Assembly: GCF_003946625.1 (NCBI RefSeq)
Contig: NZ_RHOR01000004.1
Coordinates: forward strand, 62,001-126,000
DNA from: Companilactobacillus kedongensis
Lineage (GTDB): Bacteria; Bacillota; Bacilli; Lactobacillales; Lactobacillaceae
DNA: 64,000 nucleotides
Reading direction: 5' to 3'
Shown: one piece after another, positions 18,281 through 28,539 of the stretch
How the letters are laid out: every line of letters begins with the position of its first letter
Position numbering within the stretch: the first letter of the stretch is position 1
Translations under genes and position numbers: made by a program
The notes under the pieces: model-generated
Database searches by the model: none
What the model saw: only the letters and a program-made list of their open reading frames with translations
What the model was told of the DNA's origin: nothing

Positions 18281-18970
18281 ATGAAAATTGGCGTAATCGT
18301 TCCGATGGAAGAGGAAATCAAATTACTGAGAGAATCTCTGAGTGACGTGACTAAAGATGAAGTTGCCGGAGTCGAAGTTACAATTGGCTCATATAAGAAC
18401 CATCAAGTTTATCTTGCTAAGAGTGGCATTGGTAAAGTTCAAGCCGGAATGACAGCGACAATTATTAATGATCGTTATCAACCTGAGTTTGTCGTTAACA
18501 CTGGATCAGCCGGTGGTATCGGTGAAGGTTTGAAAATTGGGGATGTTGTGATTTCAAGTAAGTTGGCTTATCACGATGCTGACGCAACTGGTTTTGGATA
18601 CAAAATGGGTCAATTGCCTGAACAACCATTATTCTTTGAAGCAGATTCATTCTATGTTGATGAAATTGCTAAAGCTGCTAAGAAGTCAAACTTGGTTTCC
18701 CATGTTGGCGTTATTGTAACTGGAGACCAATTTATTGACGGAAAAGAAAAAATTGCTACAATTAAAAAGTCGTTCCCAGATGCACTAGCTTCCGAAATGG
18801 AAGGTGCAGCTGTAGCACAAGTATGTACGCAATTTAAGACACCATTCGTTGTTATTCGTTCAATGAGTGATGTTGGTGATGAAGATGCAAGTGTCAACTT
18901 TGATGACTTTGTTATTCAAGCCGGCAAGAAGTCAGTTGAAATGTTATTGAACTTCTTAGATCAAGAGTAG
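18281..18970 (+). CDS. mtnN: 5'-methylthioadenosine/S-adenosylhomocysteine nucleosidase
   Basis: A 229-residue cytoplasmic enzyme that cleaves the glycosidic bond of MTA and SAH, clearing SAM by-products. Seen are MKIGVIVPMEEEI at the N-terminus, NTGSAGGIGEGLKIGDVVIS, and the purine/ribose site ALASEMEGAAVAQVC, followed by RSMSDVGDEDA with the general-acid Asp. Length matches the family. AAAGGAG precedes the ATG. It lies ahead of the cysteine desulfurase, as in related lactobacilli, linking methyl and sulfur metabolism. Confidence 0.96.
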   Translation: MKIGVIVPMEEEIKLLRESLSDVTKDEVAGVEVTIGSYKNHQVYLAKSGIGKVQAGMTATIINDRYQPEFVVNTGSAGGIGEGLKIGDVVISSKLAYHDADATGFGYKMGQLPEQPLFFEADSFYVDEIAKAAKKSNLVSHVGVIVTGDQFIDGKEKIATIKKSFPDALASEMEGAAVAQVCTQFKTPFVVIRSMSDVGDEDASVNFDDFVIQAGKKSVEMLLNFLDQE

Positions 18971-18984
18971 AGGGGATTTTTAAA

Positions 18985-20133
18985 TTGGAGTTTACTTATT
19001 TGGATAATGCTGCCACGACACCAATGGCTAAAGAAGTCGTTGATGTTATTTCTGAACAAATGGCAGATAATTTTGGGAATGCATCGGCAACTAATTATTT
19101 TGGTCGTCAAGCACGCAAAGTGTTAGATGAAAGTCGTCATACAATTGCCCAAAGTATCAATGCTAAAGATTCAGAAATTGTTTTTACAAGTGGTGGTACT
19201 GAAAGTGACAATACTGCAGTTATTGAAACTGCTTTATCACGTCAAAATCTAGGTAAACATATTATTACTACGGCTATTGAGCATGAAGCTATTCTTAAAC
19301 CAATGAAGTATTTGGAGTCATTAGGCTTTAAGATCACTTATTTGATGCCCAATGAACGTGGTGAAGTTACAGTCGATCAAGTGAAAGATGCTTTAACAGA
19401 TGATACTATTTTAGTTTCGATCATGTACGGAAATAATGAAGTAGGTTCACGAAACCCCATTAAAGAAATTGGTGAATTGTTAAAAGATCATCAAGCATTT
19501 TTCCATACTGATGCCGTTCAGGCTTATGGTCAAGAAACTATCGATGTTAAAGATCAACACATAGATATGATGTCAACATCTGCTCATAAAATTAATGGTC
19601 CGAAGTTTATCGGTTTCCTTTATATTAATGAAAAGATCGATATTCCTTCCTTTATTAAGGGAGGCGACCAAGAAACGAAACGTCGTGCCGGGACTGAGAA
19701 CGTTCCAGCTATTGCAGGTTTTGCTAAAGCGGTAGAATTGATTACTCCTGAAGTTAAAACTGCCCGTCGTGAACGTTATTTTGGTTTCAAACAACAGATT
19801 CAAGAAATTTTAAAAGATAATAATATTAAATTTGAGGTCAATGGTCCAAAGGACATCAATGCCTTGAATCACGTCTTTAATCTCTATCTGCCAGGGATAA
19901 ATCGTGGCGTATTGTTAACTAGATTGGATCTGGAATATTTCGCCGTTTCTGGTGGTTCTGCATGTACCGCTGGGAGTCTTGAACCTTCGCATGTTCTTGT
20001 CGCTATGTACGGTAAAGATAGCCCTAAAATTGATGATTCGATCAGAATCAGCTTTGGTAAAGATAATACAGCTGAAGAAATTACTAATTTTTCTAATAAA
20101 TTAGTTTCAATTGTTAAAGACTTGACTAATTAG
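18985..20133 (+). CDS. iscS: Cysteine desulfurase (IscS/NifS family)
   Basis: A 382-residue PLP enzyme that removes sulfur from cysteine. The start is TTG at 18985, 8 bases after AGGGGA, giving MEFTYLDNAATTP. The PLP lysine is in TSAHKINGPKFIGF (about residue 203) and the sulfur-carrying cysteine is in SGGSACTAGSLEPSHV (about residue 330). It is followed by DUF1831 and mnmA, so the likely job is to deliver sulfur for tRNA 2-thiouridine synthesis. A separate SUF cluster begins at 62422. It is of the type often named YrvO or NifS-like. Confidence 0.93.
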   Translation: MEFTYLDNAATTPMAKEVVDVISEQMADNFGNASATNYFGRQARKVLDESRHTIAQSINAKDSEIVFTSGGTESDNTAVIETALSRQNLGKHIITTAIEHEAILKPMKYLESLGFKITYLMPNERGEVTVDQVKDALTDDTILVSIMYGNNEVGSRNPIKEIGELLKDHQAFFHTDAVQAYGQETIDVKDQHIDMMSTSAHKINGPKFIGFLYINEKIDIPSFIKGGDQETKRRAGTENVPAIAGFAKAVELITPEVKTARRERYFGFKQQIQEILKDNNIKFEVNGPKDINALNHVFNLYLPGINRGVLLTRLDLEYFAVSGGSACTAGSLEPSHVLVAMYGKDSPKIDDSIRISFGKDNTAEEITNFSNKLVSIVKDLTN

Positions 20134-20180
20134 TTAAATTTCTTCAAAATTAATTTAACTAAGCTTAGGGGGTTTTTACT

Positions 20181-21646
<1,466 letters not shown>

Positions 21647-21727
21647 TAAGCGCAGAGGTTTACTTATTGTAAATGTGTTTAAATAAGGCATGTCAGTGTT
21701 TTATGCTAGTTTTTAGTTGAATATAAA

Positions 21728-21774
21728 GTGTCCCTTAGGTTATACAGATTTGTATACTTAGGGGGCTTTTTTTA
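21728..21774 (+). terminator. Intrinsic terminator after mnmA
   Basis: A long imperfect stem, with GTCCCTTAGGTTATAC (21730-21745) opposite GTATACTTAGGGGGC (21752-21766), followed by seven T. It separates mnmA from the RNA candidate downstream. Confidence 0.85.
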
Positions 21775-21803
21775 TTTTGAATGAAAAAGTATTACTATAT
21801 AAT
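21775..21803 (+). promoter_or_regulatory. Promoter of the RNA candidate downstream of mnmA
   Basis: A perfect -10 TATAAT at 21798-21803. Possible -35 elements are TTGAAT at 21777 (15-base spacing) or TTTTGA at 21775 (17-base spacing). Transcription would start near 21810. No reading frame follows for more than 200 bases. Confidence 0.55.
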
Positions 21804-21809
21804 CTCTTA

Positions 21810-21970
21810 TGCAATATAGCCGGAGATCCAGTGATAATGGAGTTGAACAGTGGTCCTCTGTTCTTAACTCTATGAACGATTCTGAAATTTGCGTAAGCAA
21901 AACTCAAAATCGAGATTCAAGACTTTGACTTGAATCGGTCCCATTGCAGACACAATTTTGCTCTTTATCG
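21810..21970 (+). ncRNA. Structured small RNA candidate, possibly 6S RNA
   Basis: About 160 bases with no open frame but several helices that I can pair by eye. GCAATAT near the 5' end can pair with ATTTTGC near the 3' end. CAGTG can pair with CATTG. A central hairpin TTTGC-GTAA-GCAAA (21888-21901) lies at the exact midpoint and is flanked by CGATT/AATCG. Each side also has a local hairpin: GAGTT-GAACAG with CTGTTC-TT-AACTC (21840-21870) and GATTCAAG with CTTGAATC (21914-21936). A long rod with a central opening and side hairpins resembles 6S RNA, and Bacillus subtilis has a 6S gene near its cysteine desulfurase/mnmA region. The 6S identity is inference. The rest of the gap to 22055 holds a small AGGTG/CACCT hairpin and the next promoter. 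Confidence 0.5.
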
Positions 21971-21993
21971 TAGGTGGAAAATACACCTGTAAC

Positions 21994-22022
21994 TTGAAAA
22001 TAACCTTAAAAATCATCATAAT
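21994..22022 (+). promoter_or_regulatory. Promoter of the histidine phosphatase-TPR-recD2 operon
   Basis: TTGAAA at 21994-21999, a 17-base spacer and CATAAT at 22017-22022. The start would be about 22029, ahead of the ribosome site AAGGTG near 22040. Confidence 0.55.
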
Positions 22023-22055
22023 AGTAATTAATTAACTTTGTAAGGTGAATAAATT

Positions 22056-22706
22056 ATGGAATTGTACTTTGTCAGACATGGAAAGACCGAATGGAATTTA
22101 GAGGGAAAATATCAAGGCGGTCACGGTGATTCGCCACTATTACCAGAAAGTATGGAAGATATTAAATTATTAGCCAAAAGGTTGAATGATGTTAATATCG
22201 CTAATGCATATACAAGTCCATTGCCACGTGCCAAAACAACTGCTGAAACTTTGATTTCAGATATGAATCAAACAGTTACTTTGACTGTTGTAGATGGTTT
22301 GAGGGAATTTGACCTTGGCATTATGGAAGGTCAAAAGTTTGTTAAATTGGAAAAAGAGATGCCAGAGGTTATTCACGCATTTAGATATGAACCGATCGAT
22401 TATGATTCAGATCGTATTAAAGGTGAATCTTTTGAAGAAGTAGCTAAACGTACAACTGCCGCAGTTAAAAAAATTGTTTCAGAGAATGATGAAAATGCAT
22501 CTATTGTAATCGTCAGTCATGGGGCCGCTTTGGTAACTTTGATTCAATCGTTATTGGGAACTAAGATCGCTGATATTAGAAAAGATGGCGGTTTATCTAA
22601 TACAAGTCTGACACATTTACAATATAGTAATGATGAATTCAAACTTATTAAATGGAATGAAACAGGATACTTACACAAGAAGTTGGAAAGTACCGATACT
22701 ATTTGA
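22056..22706 (+). CDS. Histidine phosphatase (phosphoglycerate mutase-like) family protein
   Basis: A 216-residue cytoplasmic protein of the branch-1 histidine phosphatase superfamily. The phosphohistidine motif is LYFVRHGKTEWN (catalytic His8, RHG), the second Arg lies in TSPLPRAKTTAET, the acid Glu in LREFDLGIMEGQKF, and the second His in IVIVSHGAALVTLI. Such proteins include cofactor-dependent mutases and broad phosphatases; the small size and divergence suggest a phosphatase, not the glycolytic enzyme. AAGGTG precedes the ATG. It leads an operon with the TPR protein and recD2. Confidence 0.88.
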   Translation: MELYFVRHGKTEWNLEGKYQGGHGDSPLLPESMEDIKLLAKRLNDVNIANAYTSPLPRAKTTAETLISDMNQTVTLTVVDGLREFDLGIMEGQKFVKLEKEMPEVIHAFRYEPIDYDSDRIKGESFEEVAKRTTAAVKKIVSENDENASIVIVSHGAALVTLIQSLLGTKIADIRKDGGLSNTSLTHLQYSNDEFKLIKWNETGYLHKKLESTDTI

Positions 22707-22714
22707 GGTATTAA

Positions 22715-23383
22715 ATGGATAAGAAAGCAGAAAAATTATTTAAAAATGGCGATAAAGAAGCTGCCATTAAAGAAATCGTCAATGAATTAAATCGTGATCA
22801 TCATCAACTAGATAAGATTTTACAGTTATCAGCTTATTTGGTTGAGGCTGGTGATCTGGAACAAGCTGAGGAACTTTTAACAAAGTCTTTGGCCCTTTTT
22901 GATGAGAATAAAGATATTCGCTATAATTTAGGGAATGTTTACTTTTTAGCAAATAAATATGACAAAGCTAGTGAGATTTTTTCTAAATTGATTCAAGATG
23001 ATTACGGATTTGAAGCTTACTTTATGGAAGCTAAAACTCTTGATGAACAAGGTAAAAAGCAAATGGCCATCGTTTATGCATTGACTGCCGTTGAAAAAAA
23101 TCCTAAAGATCTCGCATCAGTTGAATTAATGGCTGATTTATTATTAGCTAACGGTAATTTCTCTGAAGCCAAAAAATATTATCAAGATGCAATTTCATTA
23201 AAGCCTAAAGCAAAGTATTATTTTAATTCAGCTTTATGCGCGATGAATTTAAAAGAAAATTATCAAACATATTTGGAGCAATCAAAAAAAATTGATCCTA
23301 AATATTTTGCTGAAAATGAAAAGAAATTATCTAATTTACAAAAATATTTAACTGAAACAGGAGATAGCAATGGCAGACGATAA
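22715..23383 (+). CDS. Tetratricopeptide repeat protein (YrrB-like)
   Basis: A 222-residue soluble protein made largely of TPR helices: DLEQAEELLTKSLALFDENKDIRYNLGNVYFLANKYDKASEIFSKLI spans about two repeats, with another near residue 140 (NPKDLASVELMADLLLANGNFSEAKKYYQDAISLKP). TPRs bind partner proteins. A TPR gene between mnmA and recD2 is a conserved Bacilli arrangement (yrrB in Bacillus subtilis). It overlaps recD2 by 14 bases. The partner is unknown. Confidence 0.88.
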   Translation: MDKKAEKLFKNGDKEAAIKEIVNELNRDHHQLDKILQLSAYLVEAGDLEQAEELLTKSLALFDENKDIRYNLGNVYFLANKYDKASEIFSKLIQDDYGFEAYFMEAKTLDEQGKKQMAIVYALTAVEKNPKDLASVELMADLLLANGNFSEAKKYYQDAISLKPKAKYYFNSALCAMNLKENYQTYLEQSKKIDPKYFAENEKKLSNLQKYLTETGDSNGRR

Positions 23384-25760
23384 AGAATATTTTGTTGGTA
23401 CTGTCAAAGCTATTTTTTTTGAGAATCCAGAAAATCTATTCAAAATTTTTACGATCAAAATAAAAAAGACTAATACTGATTGGGACGGCACTGATATTGT
23501 CGTAACCGGTAGTTTTGGCAATATTTCAGAAGAAGAAGAGTATAAATTTGAAGGTCGCATGGTTGACCATCCTAAATATGGCAAGCAATTTCAGGCTGAT
23601 ACTTATCAGCATAGCCGGCCTAGTGGCAAAAAAGAATTGATCAGTTTTTTTTCTAGTGATGAGTTTCCGGGTATTGGTAAGAAGAAGGCTGAGAAAATTG
23701 TTGATACATTAGGTGAAAATGCTATCGACAAGATTTTGCAAGATCCTAATGCATTGGATTTTCTAAAATTGGGTGAAGAAAAAACTAACTTGATTGTGGA
23801 ACAAATATCTAAAAATCATCAAACTGAACAAGTATTATATCAGTTGAGCAACTTTGGATTTGGTAACACTTTGAGTGCCCGAATCTATCAAAAATATGGA
23901 GTAAATACTTTAGAAAAAATAACTGAAGATCCGTATCGATTAGTGACTGATGTCAAGGGTGTCGGTTTTAAGCGAGCTGACGAATTGGCCAAGAATTTAA
24001 ATATTCCACTTGATGATCCTCGAAGAATCAAAGGAGCTTTGATTCAATTGGTAACAGTATTGAATAATTCAACTGGCGATACTTTGATCGAACAGGATGA
24101 TTTATTTAAACGTGCCATAGCAATTCTACGTTCAGATAATAATCTTGATGAATTAAAGACAAAAATTGCCGATGGATTGAAATCATTAGTCAACGACGGC
24201 GTCTTGATGTCTGAAGAAGGCAAAGTTTATGAAAAGTCACTGTATGAAGCTGAATGGTCAATTTCACAATCTTTGAAAATGATTACCGACACTTATAAAG
24301 GTGTTGAATGGAGTGACAAGGCTTTTTCCAAAGAATTAAGAAAGATCGAAAAATCATTCAAAGTTGAGTATGATCCATCACAAGAAAAAGCTATCAAGCA
24401 ATCACTGACTCACTCGGTATTTCTATTGACTGGTGGTCCTGGTACTGGTAAGACAACAATTATCAACGGAATCGTTGCAGCTTATGCAAAGCTAAATGAT
24501 GAAACACTTGATCCTGCTTCTGAAGATTATTCGATTGCTTTGGCAGCACCCACGGGTCGAGCGGCTAAACATATGGGTGAAGCAACTGGCTTACCGGCTA
24601 TGACGATCCATCGTTTGTTAGGATTGACAGGAACCGAAGATGATGAATTTGCGGAGCCGACTCTTAATTGTAAATTGTTGATCATTGATGAGATGTCGAT
24701 GGTTGATACTAAGTTATTTAAGACACTGATTGATGCCGTTCAACCAGGGACACAGGTTGTGCTTGTTGGAGATAAAGATCAGTTGCCCTCAGTTGGACCA
24801 GGTCAAATATTCTCTGATTTGATCAATAGTCAAATATTCTCGACCGTTATTCTAAAGGACATTCATAGACAAGATGAGGATTCAACAATTATTCAGCTTG
24901 CCCATGATATTAATGAGGGAAGAGTAGCTGATGAGGTTTTCCAAAATCGTTCCGATCGTAGTTTTATCGAATGTACAAGTAGAAATGTACCGGAAGTTTT
25001 ATCACAAATCGTTAGTAAGTCGAGTGAACGTGGATTCGATATAGCTGATGTACAAGTTTTAGCTCCGATGTATCGTGGTGTTGCTGGGATCGATAATCTT
25101 AATTCAACGATTCAAGATGTAGTTAATCCCATGGCTGAAAAACGTAAAGAAGTTCTAATGGGAAATATCCATTATCGTATCAATGATAAAGTAGTTTATT
25201 TGGTCAATACTCCGGAAGATAATGTTTTCAATGGTGAAATCGGTAAAATTATTGGGATAATTTTGTCCAAGGAAAGTGCCGATCATGTGGATCAATTGGT
25301 AATTGATTTTGATGGAAATGAAGTTACTCTTGATCGTAAAGACTGGACCAATATTGCTTTGGCATACTGTACTTCGATTCATAAAGCGCAAGGCTCTGAG
25401 TTTGAAATGGTTATTCTACCGTTAGTTAACGAAGAATCACGTATGTTACGCCGTAATTTACTGTACACGGCGATTACACGTTCTAAGCGTCTACTTATCA
25501 TGGTAGGTAATAGAAGTGCTTTTGAACGCTCGATAACTGATGAATCGGCAGAAAGAAATACTACGCTGAAGAAACGACTATTCACCGCCTTTAAAATTAA
25601 AGATACACCAGAAGAAAAAGTTGAAGAGGAATCGGAAGATATAGTTGAACCAGACTATCGTTTGACGTTAGACATGGTCATGAACAATTCCATAGATCCG
25701 ATGATTGGGATGGAAAATATCACACCGTTTGACTTTAATGATCGCGAAACAGTAAATTAA
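23370..25760 (+). CDS. recD2: ATP-dependent helicase RecD2
   Basis: A 796-residue SF1B helicase moving 5' to 3', acting in DNA repair without RecBC. The N-terminal extension includes helix-hairpin-helix segments (FPGIGKKKAEKIVDTLG and VKGVGFKRADELAKNL). The helicase core has Walker A GGPGTGKTT near residue 355, LLIIDEMSMVD (Walker B), VGDKDQLPSVGPGQ, and the C-terminal CTSIHKAQGSEFEMVILPL and LLYTAITRSKRLL. The length and N-terminal HhH distinguish RecD2 from RecD of RecBCD. It overlaps the TPR gene, so both are co-translated. Confidence 0.95.
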   Translation: MADDKEYFVGTVKAIFFENPENLFKIFTIKIKKTNTDWDGTDIVVTGSFGNISEEEEYKFEGRMVDHPKYGKQFQADTYQHSRPSGKKELISFFSSDEFPGIGKKKAEKIVDTLGENAIDKILQDPNALDFLKLGEEKTNLIVEQISKNHQTEQVLYQLSNFGFGNTLSARIYQKYGVNTLEKITEDPYRLVTDVKGVGFKRADELAKNLNIPLDDPRRIKGALIQLVTVLNNSTGDTLIEQDDLFKRAIAILRSDNNLDELKTKIADGLKSLVNDGVLMSEEGKVYEKSLYEAEWSISQSLKMITDTYKGVEWSDKAFSKELRKIEKSFKVEYDPSQEKAIKQSLTHSVFLLTGGPGTGKTTIINGIVAAYAKLNDETLDPASEDYSIALAAPTGRAAKHMGEATGLPAMTIHRLLGLTGTEDDEFAEPTLNCKLLIIDEMSMVDTKLFKTLIDAVQPGTQVVLVGDKDQLPSVGPGQIFSDLINSQIFSTVILKDIHRQDEDSTIIQLAHDINEGRVADEVFQNRSDRSFIECTSRNVPEVLSQIVSKSSERGFDIADVQVLAPMYRGVAGIDNLNSTIQDVVNPMAEKRKEVLMGNIHYRINDKVVYLVNTPEDNVFNGEIGKIIGIILSKESADHVDQLVIDFDGNEVTLDRKDWTNIALAYCTSIHKAQGSEFEMVILPLVNEESRMLRRNLLYTAITRSKRLLIMVGNRSAFERSITDESAERNTTLKKRLFTAFKIKDTPEEKVEEESEDIVEPDYRLTLDMVMNNSIDPMIGMENITPFDFNDRETVN

Positions 25761-25789
25761 TACAAAATATGGAAATACTTTTATTTACA

Positions 25790-25819
25790 TTGACAATTCC
25801 TTTATACAAGACTTATACT
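25790..25819 (+). promoter_or_regulatory. Promoter of the unknown membrane protein gene
   Basis: A perfect -35 TTGACA at 25790-25795, 18 bases, then TATACT at 25814-25819. A strong AGGGGG ribosome site follows at about 25841. This gene has its own strong transcription unit. Confidence 0.7.
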
Positions 25820-25856
25820 AAAAAAGTTATAGTTAATTATAGGGGGATTTTTTAAT

Positions 25857-26366
25857 ATGGTTGAGAGTAATAGATTGAGTCCAAATCAAGACTTTTCAGT
25901 AAGTCTTGTTGCACCGTGGGTTAAGGGAAATATCTTTGTTGATAGAAACTTTTTGCACGTTAACATTCAAAACACAGTTTTGTTTGGTCTAATTCCTGCA
26001 GGTAAACAAAAGGACACATCACCATTAGATAATCTATCTAATGTTTATACTTCATCAGAATATAAGATCGGTAGATTGTTCTTAGGAGCACTACTTATTC
26101 TTGGGGGATTGTTCACATTTAGCAATTCGGTTTTGATGGCCTTGATTTTAGTTCTAATTGGAGTAGGTATTGGCGGAAGTGGAATATTAACCGTTTTTTC
26201 ATATGAACGTTCAGGTATTGAAAAGAAAGTTTACTTACCTTTCTTTGAAGCAAGTCATGCACAAGAATTAGAAGAACAAGTAATTCAAGCTTTAGGTAAG
26301 TATCAAGATGATAGAAATGTGTCACATGGAGCAAACAAAATTACTGACGCAATTAATAATAAATAA
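25857..26366 (+). CDS. Membrane protein of unknown function with a possible PH-like domain
   Basis: A 169-residue protein I do not recognise with certainty. Residues 1-70 are a polar, strand-rich stretch (WVKGNIFVDRNFLHVNIQNTVLFGLIPAGKQ...LDNLSNVYTS) that reads like a bacterial PH-type domain. Two adjacent hydrophobic segments follow at about 73-92 and 93-112, then a cytoplasmic C-terminus with EASHAQELEEQVIQAL. It is a single-gene unit with a strong promoter and terminator. Codon use looks like the rest of the window. Function is unknown; PH-like membrane proteins are often envelope-associated. Confidence 0.6.
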   Translation: MVESNRLSPNQDFSVSLVAPWVKGNIFVDRNFLHVNIQNTVLFGLIPAGKQKDTSPLDNLSNVYTSSEYKIGRLFLGALLILGGLFTFSNSVLMALILVLIGVGIGGSGILTVFSYERSGIEKKVYLPFFEASHAQELEEQVIQALGKYQDDRNVSHGANKITDAINNK

Positions 26367-26393
26367 AAAAGTGATTGTTTTTTTAATTTAACA

Positions 26394-26445
26394 AAAAGAA
26401 GTTGCATCACACCTAATCCTAAAGGCGTGGTACAACTTCTTTTTT
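26394..26445 (+). terminator. Intrinsic terminator (likely bidirectional) between the membrane protein and the alf locus
   Basis: AAAAGAAGTTG opposite CAACTTCTTTTTT (26433-26445), with an inner CACACC/GGCGTG extension and a 10-base loop. The A run on the left lets it work on both strands, so it may also end the minus-strand alfB-alfR transcript. 26446-26546 holds nothing else that I can recognise. Confidence 0.8.
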
Positions 26446-26546
26446 GTAACTATATAAATCATTTTAAATGAGTTGGAAAATATGTGAATATTTACCAGTT
26501 GTGCGGAACAGCAGGTAAATTTTCTCATACTTGGAGACGGCAAATC

Positions 26547-27272
26547 TTAAATATTACTCCCAAAAACGGAATCTGTTTGATAACCCCAATAGGCGGGATC
26601 TTTATAAGTAAAGGCATATTCAAGAATGGTACCTTTAACATTGGGTAAATAAGTTTTTCTTCTCTGATACATAAATACTGGATATTGTTTGTGATTGAAA
26701 TAATTTAGAATACTTTCATCATCAAGCATCTCAACTGTTGTTCTTTGTGAATATGGTAGTTTGTAAGGATCGATTCCCGAATCTTCACGTATCCGCTGGT
26801 AAACGGAGTCGAAGTTATGCAGATCGATCAAAGCTTCTTTTGAAATATATTGGGAATTGATGTAGTTAACGGTATATTGAACCACTTCATCACCAATATA
26901 ACGTAGACGTTTGATCTCGAAGTATTGAGATTTGGAATCGATTTTTAGGATCTCTTGGATATTTTTTTGATTGTTTTCTTGGGCTGAAAGAACTTTTACA
27001 CCTTCAGTATTACCGTTTGACATATTTAGGTCAGTCAATAGGACAACACTACGATGGTTTTCTTTGGCGACAAAAGTACCCTTACCCTTGATCCGGGTAA
27101 CTTTATTATTTTGCTGCAAGTCGTTGAGGACCTTTACAGCTGTGGTAGAACTGACTTCAAAACGTTTACAGATATCAGATTCACTGTAAAATTTGTCACC
27201 TTGGTTGAATGAACCATGGTTAAGCTCGTCAGTTAAAATTTCGATAATTTCTTGATATTTAGGTGTGAGCAA
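26547..27272 (-). CDS. alfR: GntR-family (HutC/UTRA) transcriptional regulator, AlfR-like
   Basis: A 241-residue regulator. The N-terminal winged helix-turn-helix (residues about 5-70) includes FYSESDICKRFEVSSTTAVKVLNDLQQNN and RIKGKGTFVA. The C-terminal UTRA effector domain starts near 95, with RLRYIGDEVVQYTVNYIN and ends in LEYAFTYKDPAYWGYQTDSVF. UTRA domains bind sugars or sugar phosphates. It is downstream of the fucosidase gene on the same strand, 16 bases away, as alfR is with alfB in Lacticaseibacillus casei. It probably represses both divergent alf transcripts until the inducer appears. Confidence 0.88.
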   Translation of the reverse strand: MLTPKYQEIIEILTDELNHGSFNQGDKFYSESDICKRFEVSSTTAVKVLNDLQQNNKVTRIKGKGTFVAKENHRSVVLLTDLNMSNGNTEGVKVLSAQENNQKNIQEILKIDSKSQYFEIKRLRYIGDEVVQYTVNYINSQYISKEALIDLHNFDSVYQRIREDSGIDPYKLPYSQRTTVEMLDDESILNYFNHKQYPVFMYQRRKTYLPNVKGTILEYAFTYKDPAYWGYQTDSVFGSNI

Positions 27273-27288
27273 TTAAATTCCTCCCTGT

Positions 27289-28524
27289 TTAGAATTCAAC
27301 TTTTGCCACGCGGACAATTAAGTCAGTTCCATACTTAAAACCAGTTGCATCAATAGTTAGCATATCATTGTTTTGGGTGAAACTTAACTTTTCTTTGTTA
27401 TCTAACCAGGAAATTTTCTTTGCTTTTTTATTAATACCAGTAAATGAACGTGGATTGACACCTTCACCACCTAAAACGACGTTGCTATTACCAACGATTT
27501 TTAGATCGAAAATGAAGAGATATGTATTTTTACCATCTGAAAGTGCAAAATCTTTCATTTGGTAACCTGATTTAATATCAGTGGGGCGTGCTTCATAAAT
27601 AGCTTGGCTATTATGATCCATCCAAAGTCCGATAAATTTCATATATTCTTTGGAAATGATAGGAATCTCCCCAGTTCCAGTTAATCCGATATTTATCAGA
27701 ATATTAGCACCGATATCTCTGGCATGGCAAATCGTTTCGATAACTTCACGAGGTGATTTAAAGTTGATATCTGATTTGGCAAAACCCCAGTGTTGGTTTA
27801 AAGTCAATGAAATCTCCCCAGCAACGTATTTTTGTCCATCATCACCATGATTGATTGAGTCCGGTGTACCACGTTCGTAAGTAACCGCGTCAATTTCGGG
27901 ATTAATGATTTTACCACGGTTTTTAAGACCAGTGTTATTTATGATCATAGCATCAGGTTGATATTTACGAATGGTTCCATAAAGATCGTCCAGATGCCAG
28001 TCGGCATCTTTTTTATTCCAGTTACCATCAAACCAGAATCCACCGATCGAGCCGTAATTCTTGGAAAGTATTTCAACCGACTTACGTAAATATTCCAGAT
28101 ATTTATTAAAGTCATTTTCGTATAGAGGATTGTGCCAGTCATAAGTTGCCATATATAAGAAAGGTTTAATGTCGTATTTATGACAAGCGTCAACAAACTC
28201 TTTGATGAGATCTCGTTTGGCCAAACTATGTATGGCATCAAAATTGCTTAATCCTTGACTATCATAGAGGAAAAATCCTTCATGGTGTTTGGCAGTTAGG
28301 ACGATATATTTTGCACCCATAGATTTAGCCTGTTGAACGATTTTTTCTGCATCAAAATCTTTAGCGGAAAAAGTATCAGCTAATTTTTCATATTTTTCTT
28401 TATTGATACCATGGATAAATTCAGTCCATTCACCTTGGCTTAATTGTGAATATAGACCCCAGTGAATGAATAGTCCTAATCCTAAATCTTCGTAATTTTT
28501 GATTCTTTTTAAAGGAACGTTCAT
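27289..28524 (-). CDS. alfB: Alpha-L-fucosidase, glycoside hydrolase family 29, intracellular
   Basis: A 411-residue enzyme with no signal peptide, so it acts in the cytoplasm. GH29 features are LGLFIHWGLYSQ (residues 15-26), YIVLTAKHHEGFFLYDS (73-89) and GGFWFDGNWN (161-170), where D166 is the expected nucleophile. TYERGTPDSINHG and NILINIGLTGTGEIP are also typical, the last being the usual LLNxGP-type loop. It removes alpha-linked L-fucose. With a divergent mannose-family PTS, the likely substrate is an imported fucosylated disaccharide such as fucosyl-GlcNAc. AAGGAGG precedes the ATG. Confidence 0.92.
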   Translation of the reverse strand: MNVPLKRIKNYEDLGLGLFIHWGLYSQLSQGEWTEFIHGINKEKYEKLADTFSAKDFDAEKIVQQAKSMGAKYIVLTAKHHEGFFLYDSQGLSNFDAIHSLAKRDLIKEFVDACHKYDIKPFLYMATYDWHNPLYENDFNKYLEYLRKSVEILSKNYGSIGGFWFDGNWNKKDADWHLDDLYGTIRKYQPDAMIINNTGLKNRGKIINPEIDAVTYERGTPDSINHGDDGQKYVAGEISLTLNQHWGFAKSDINFKSPREVIETICHARDIGANILINIGLTGTGEIPIISKEYMKFIGLWMDHNSQAIYEARPTDIKSGYQMKDFALSDGKNTYLFIFDLKIVGNSNVVLGGEGVNPRSFTGINKKAKKISWLDNKEKLSFTQNNDMLTIDATGFKYGTDLIVRVAKVEF

Positions 28525-28539
28525 GTTGATCCTCCTTAG

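Noticed and set aside
21810-21970. Known riboswitch classes (SAM, TPP, purine, lysine, T-box) in the mnmA-downstream region
   Set aside because: None of their core consensus strings are present, and the region has its own promoter and no coupled terminator.
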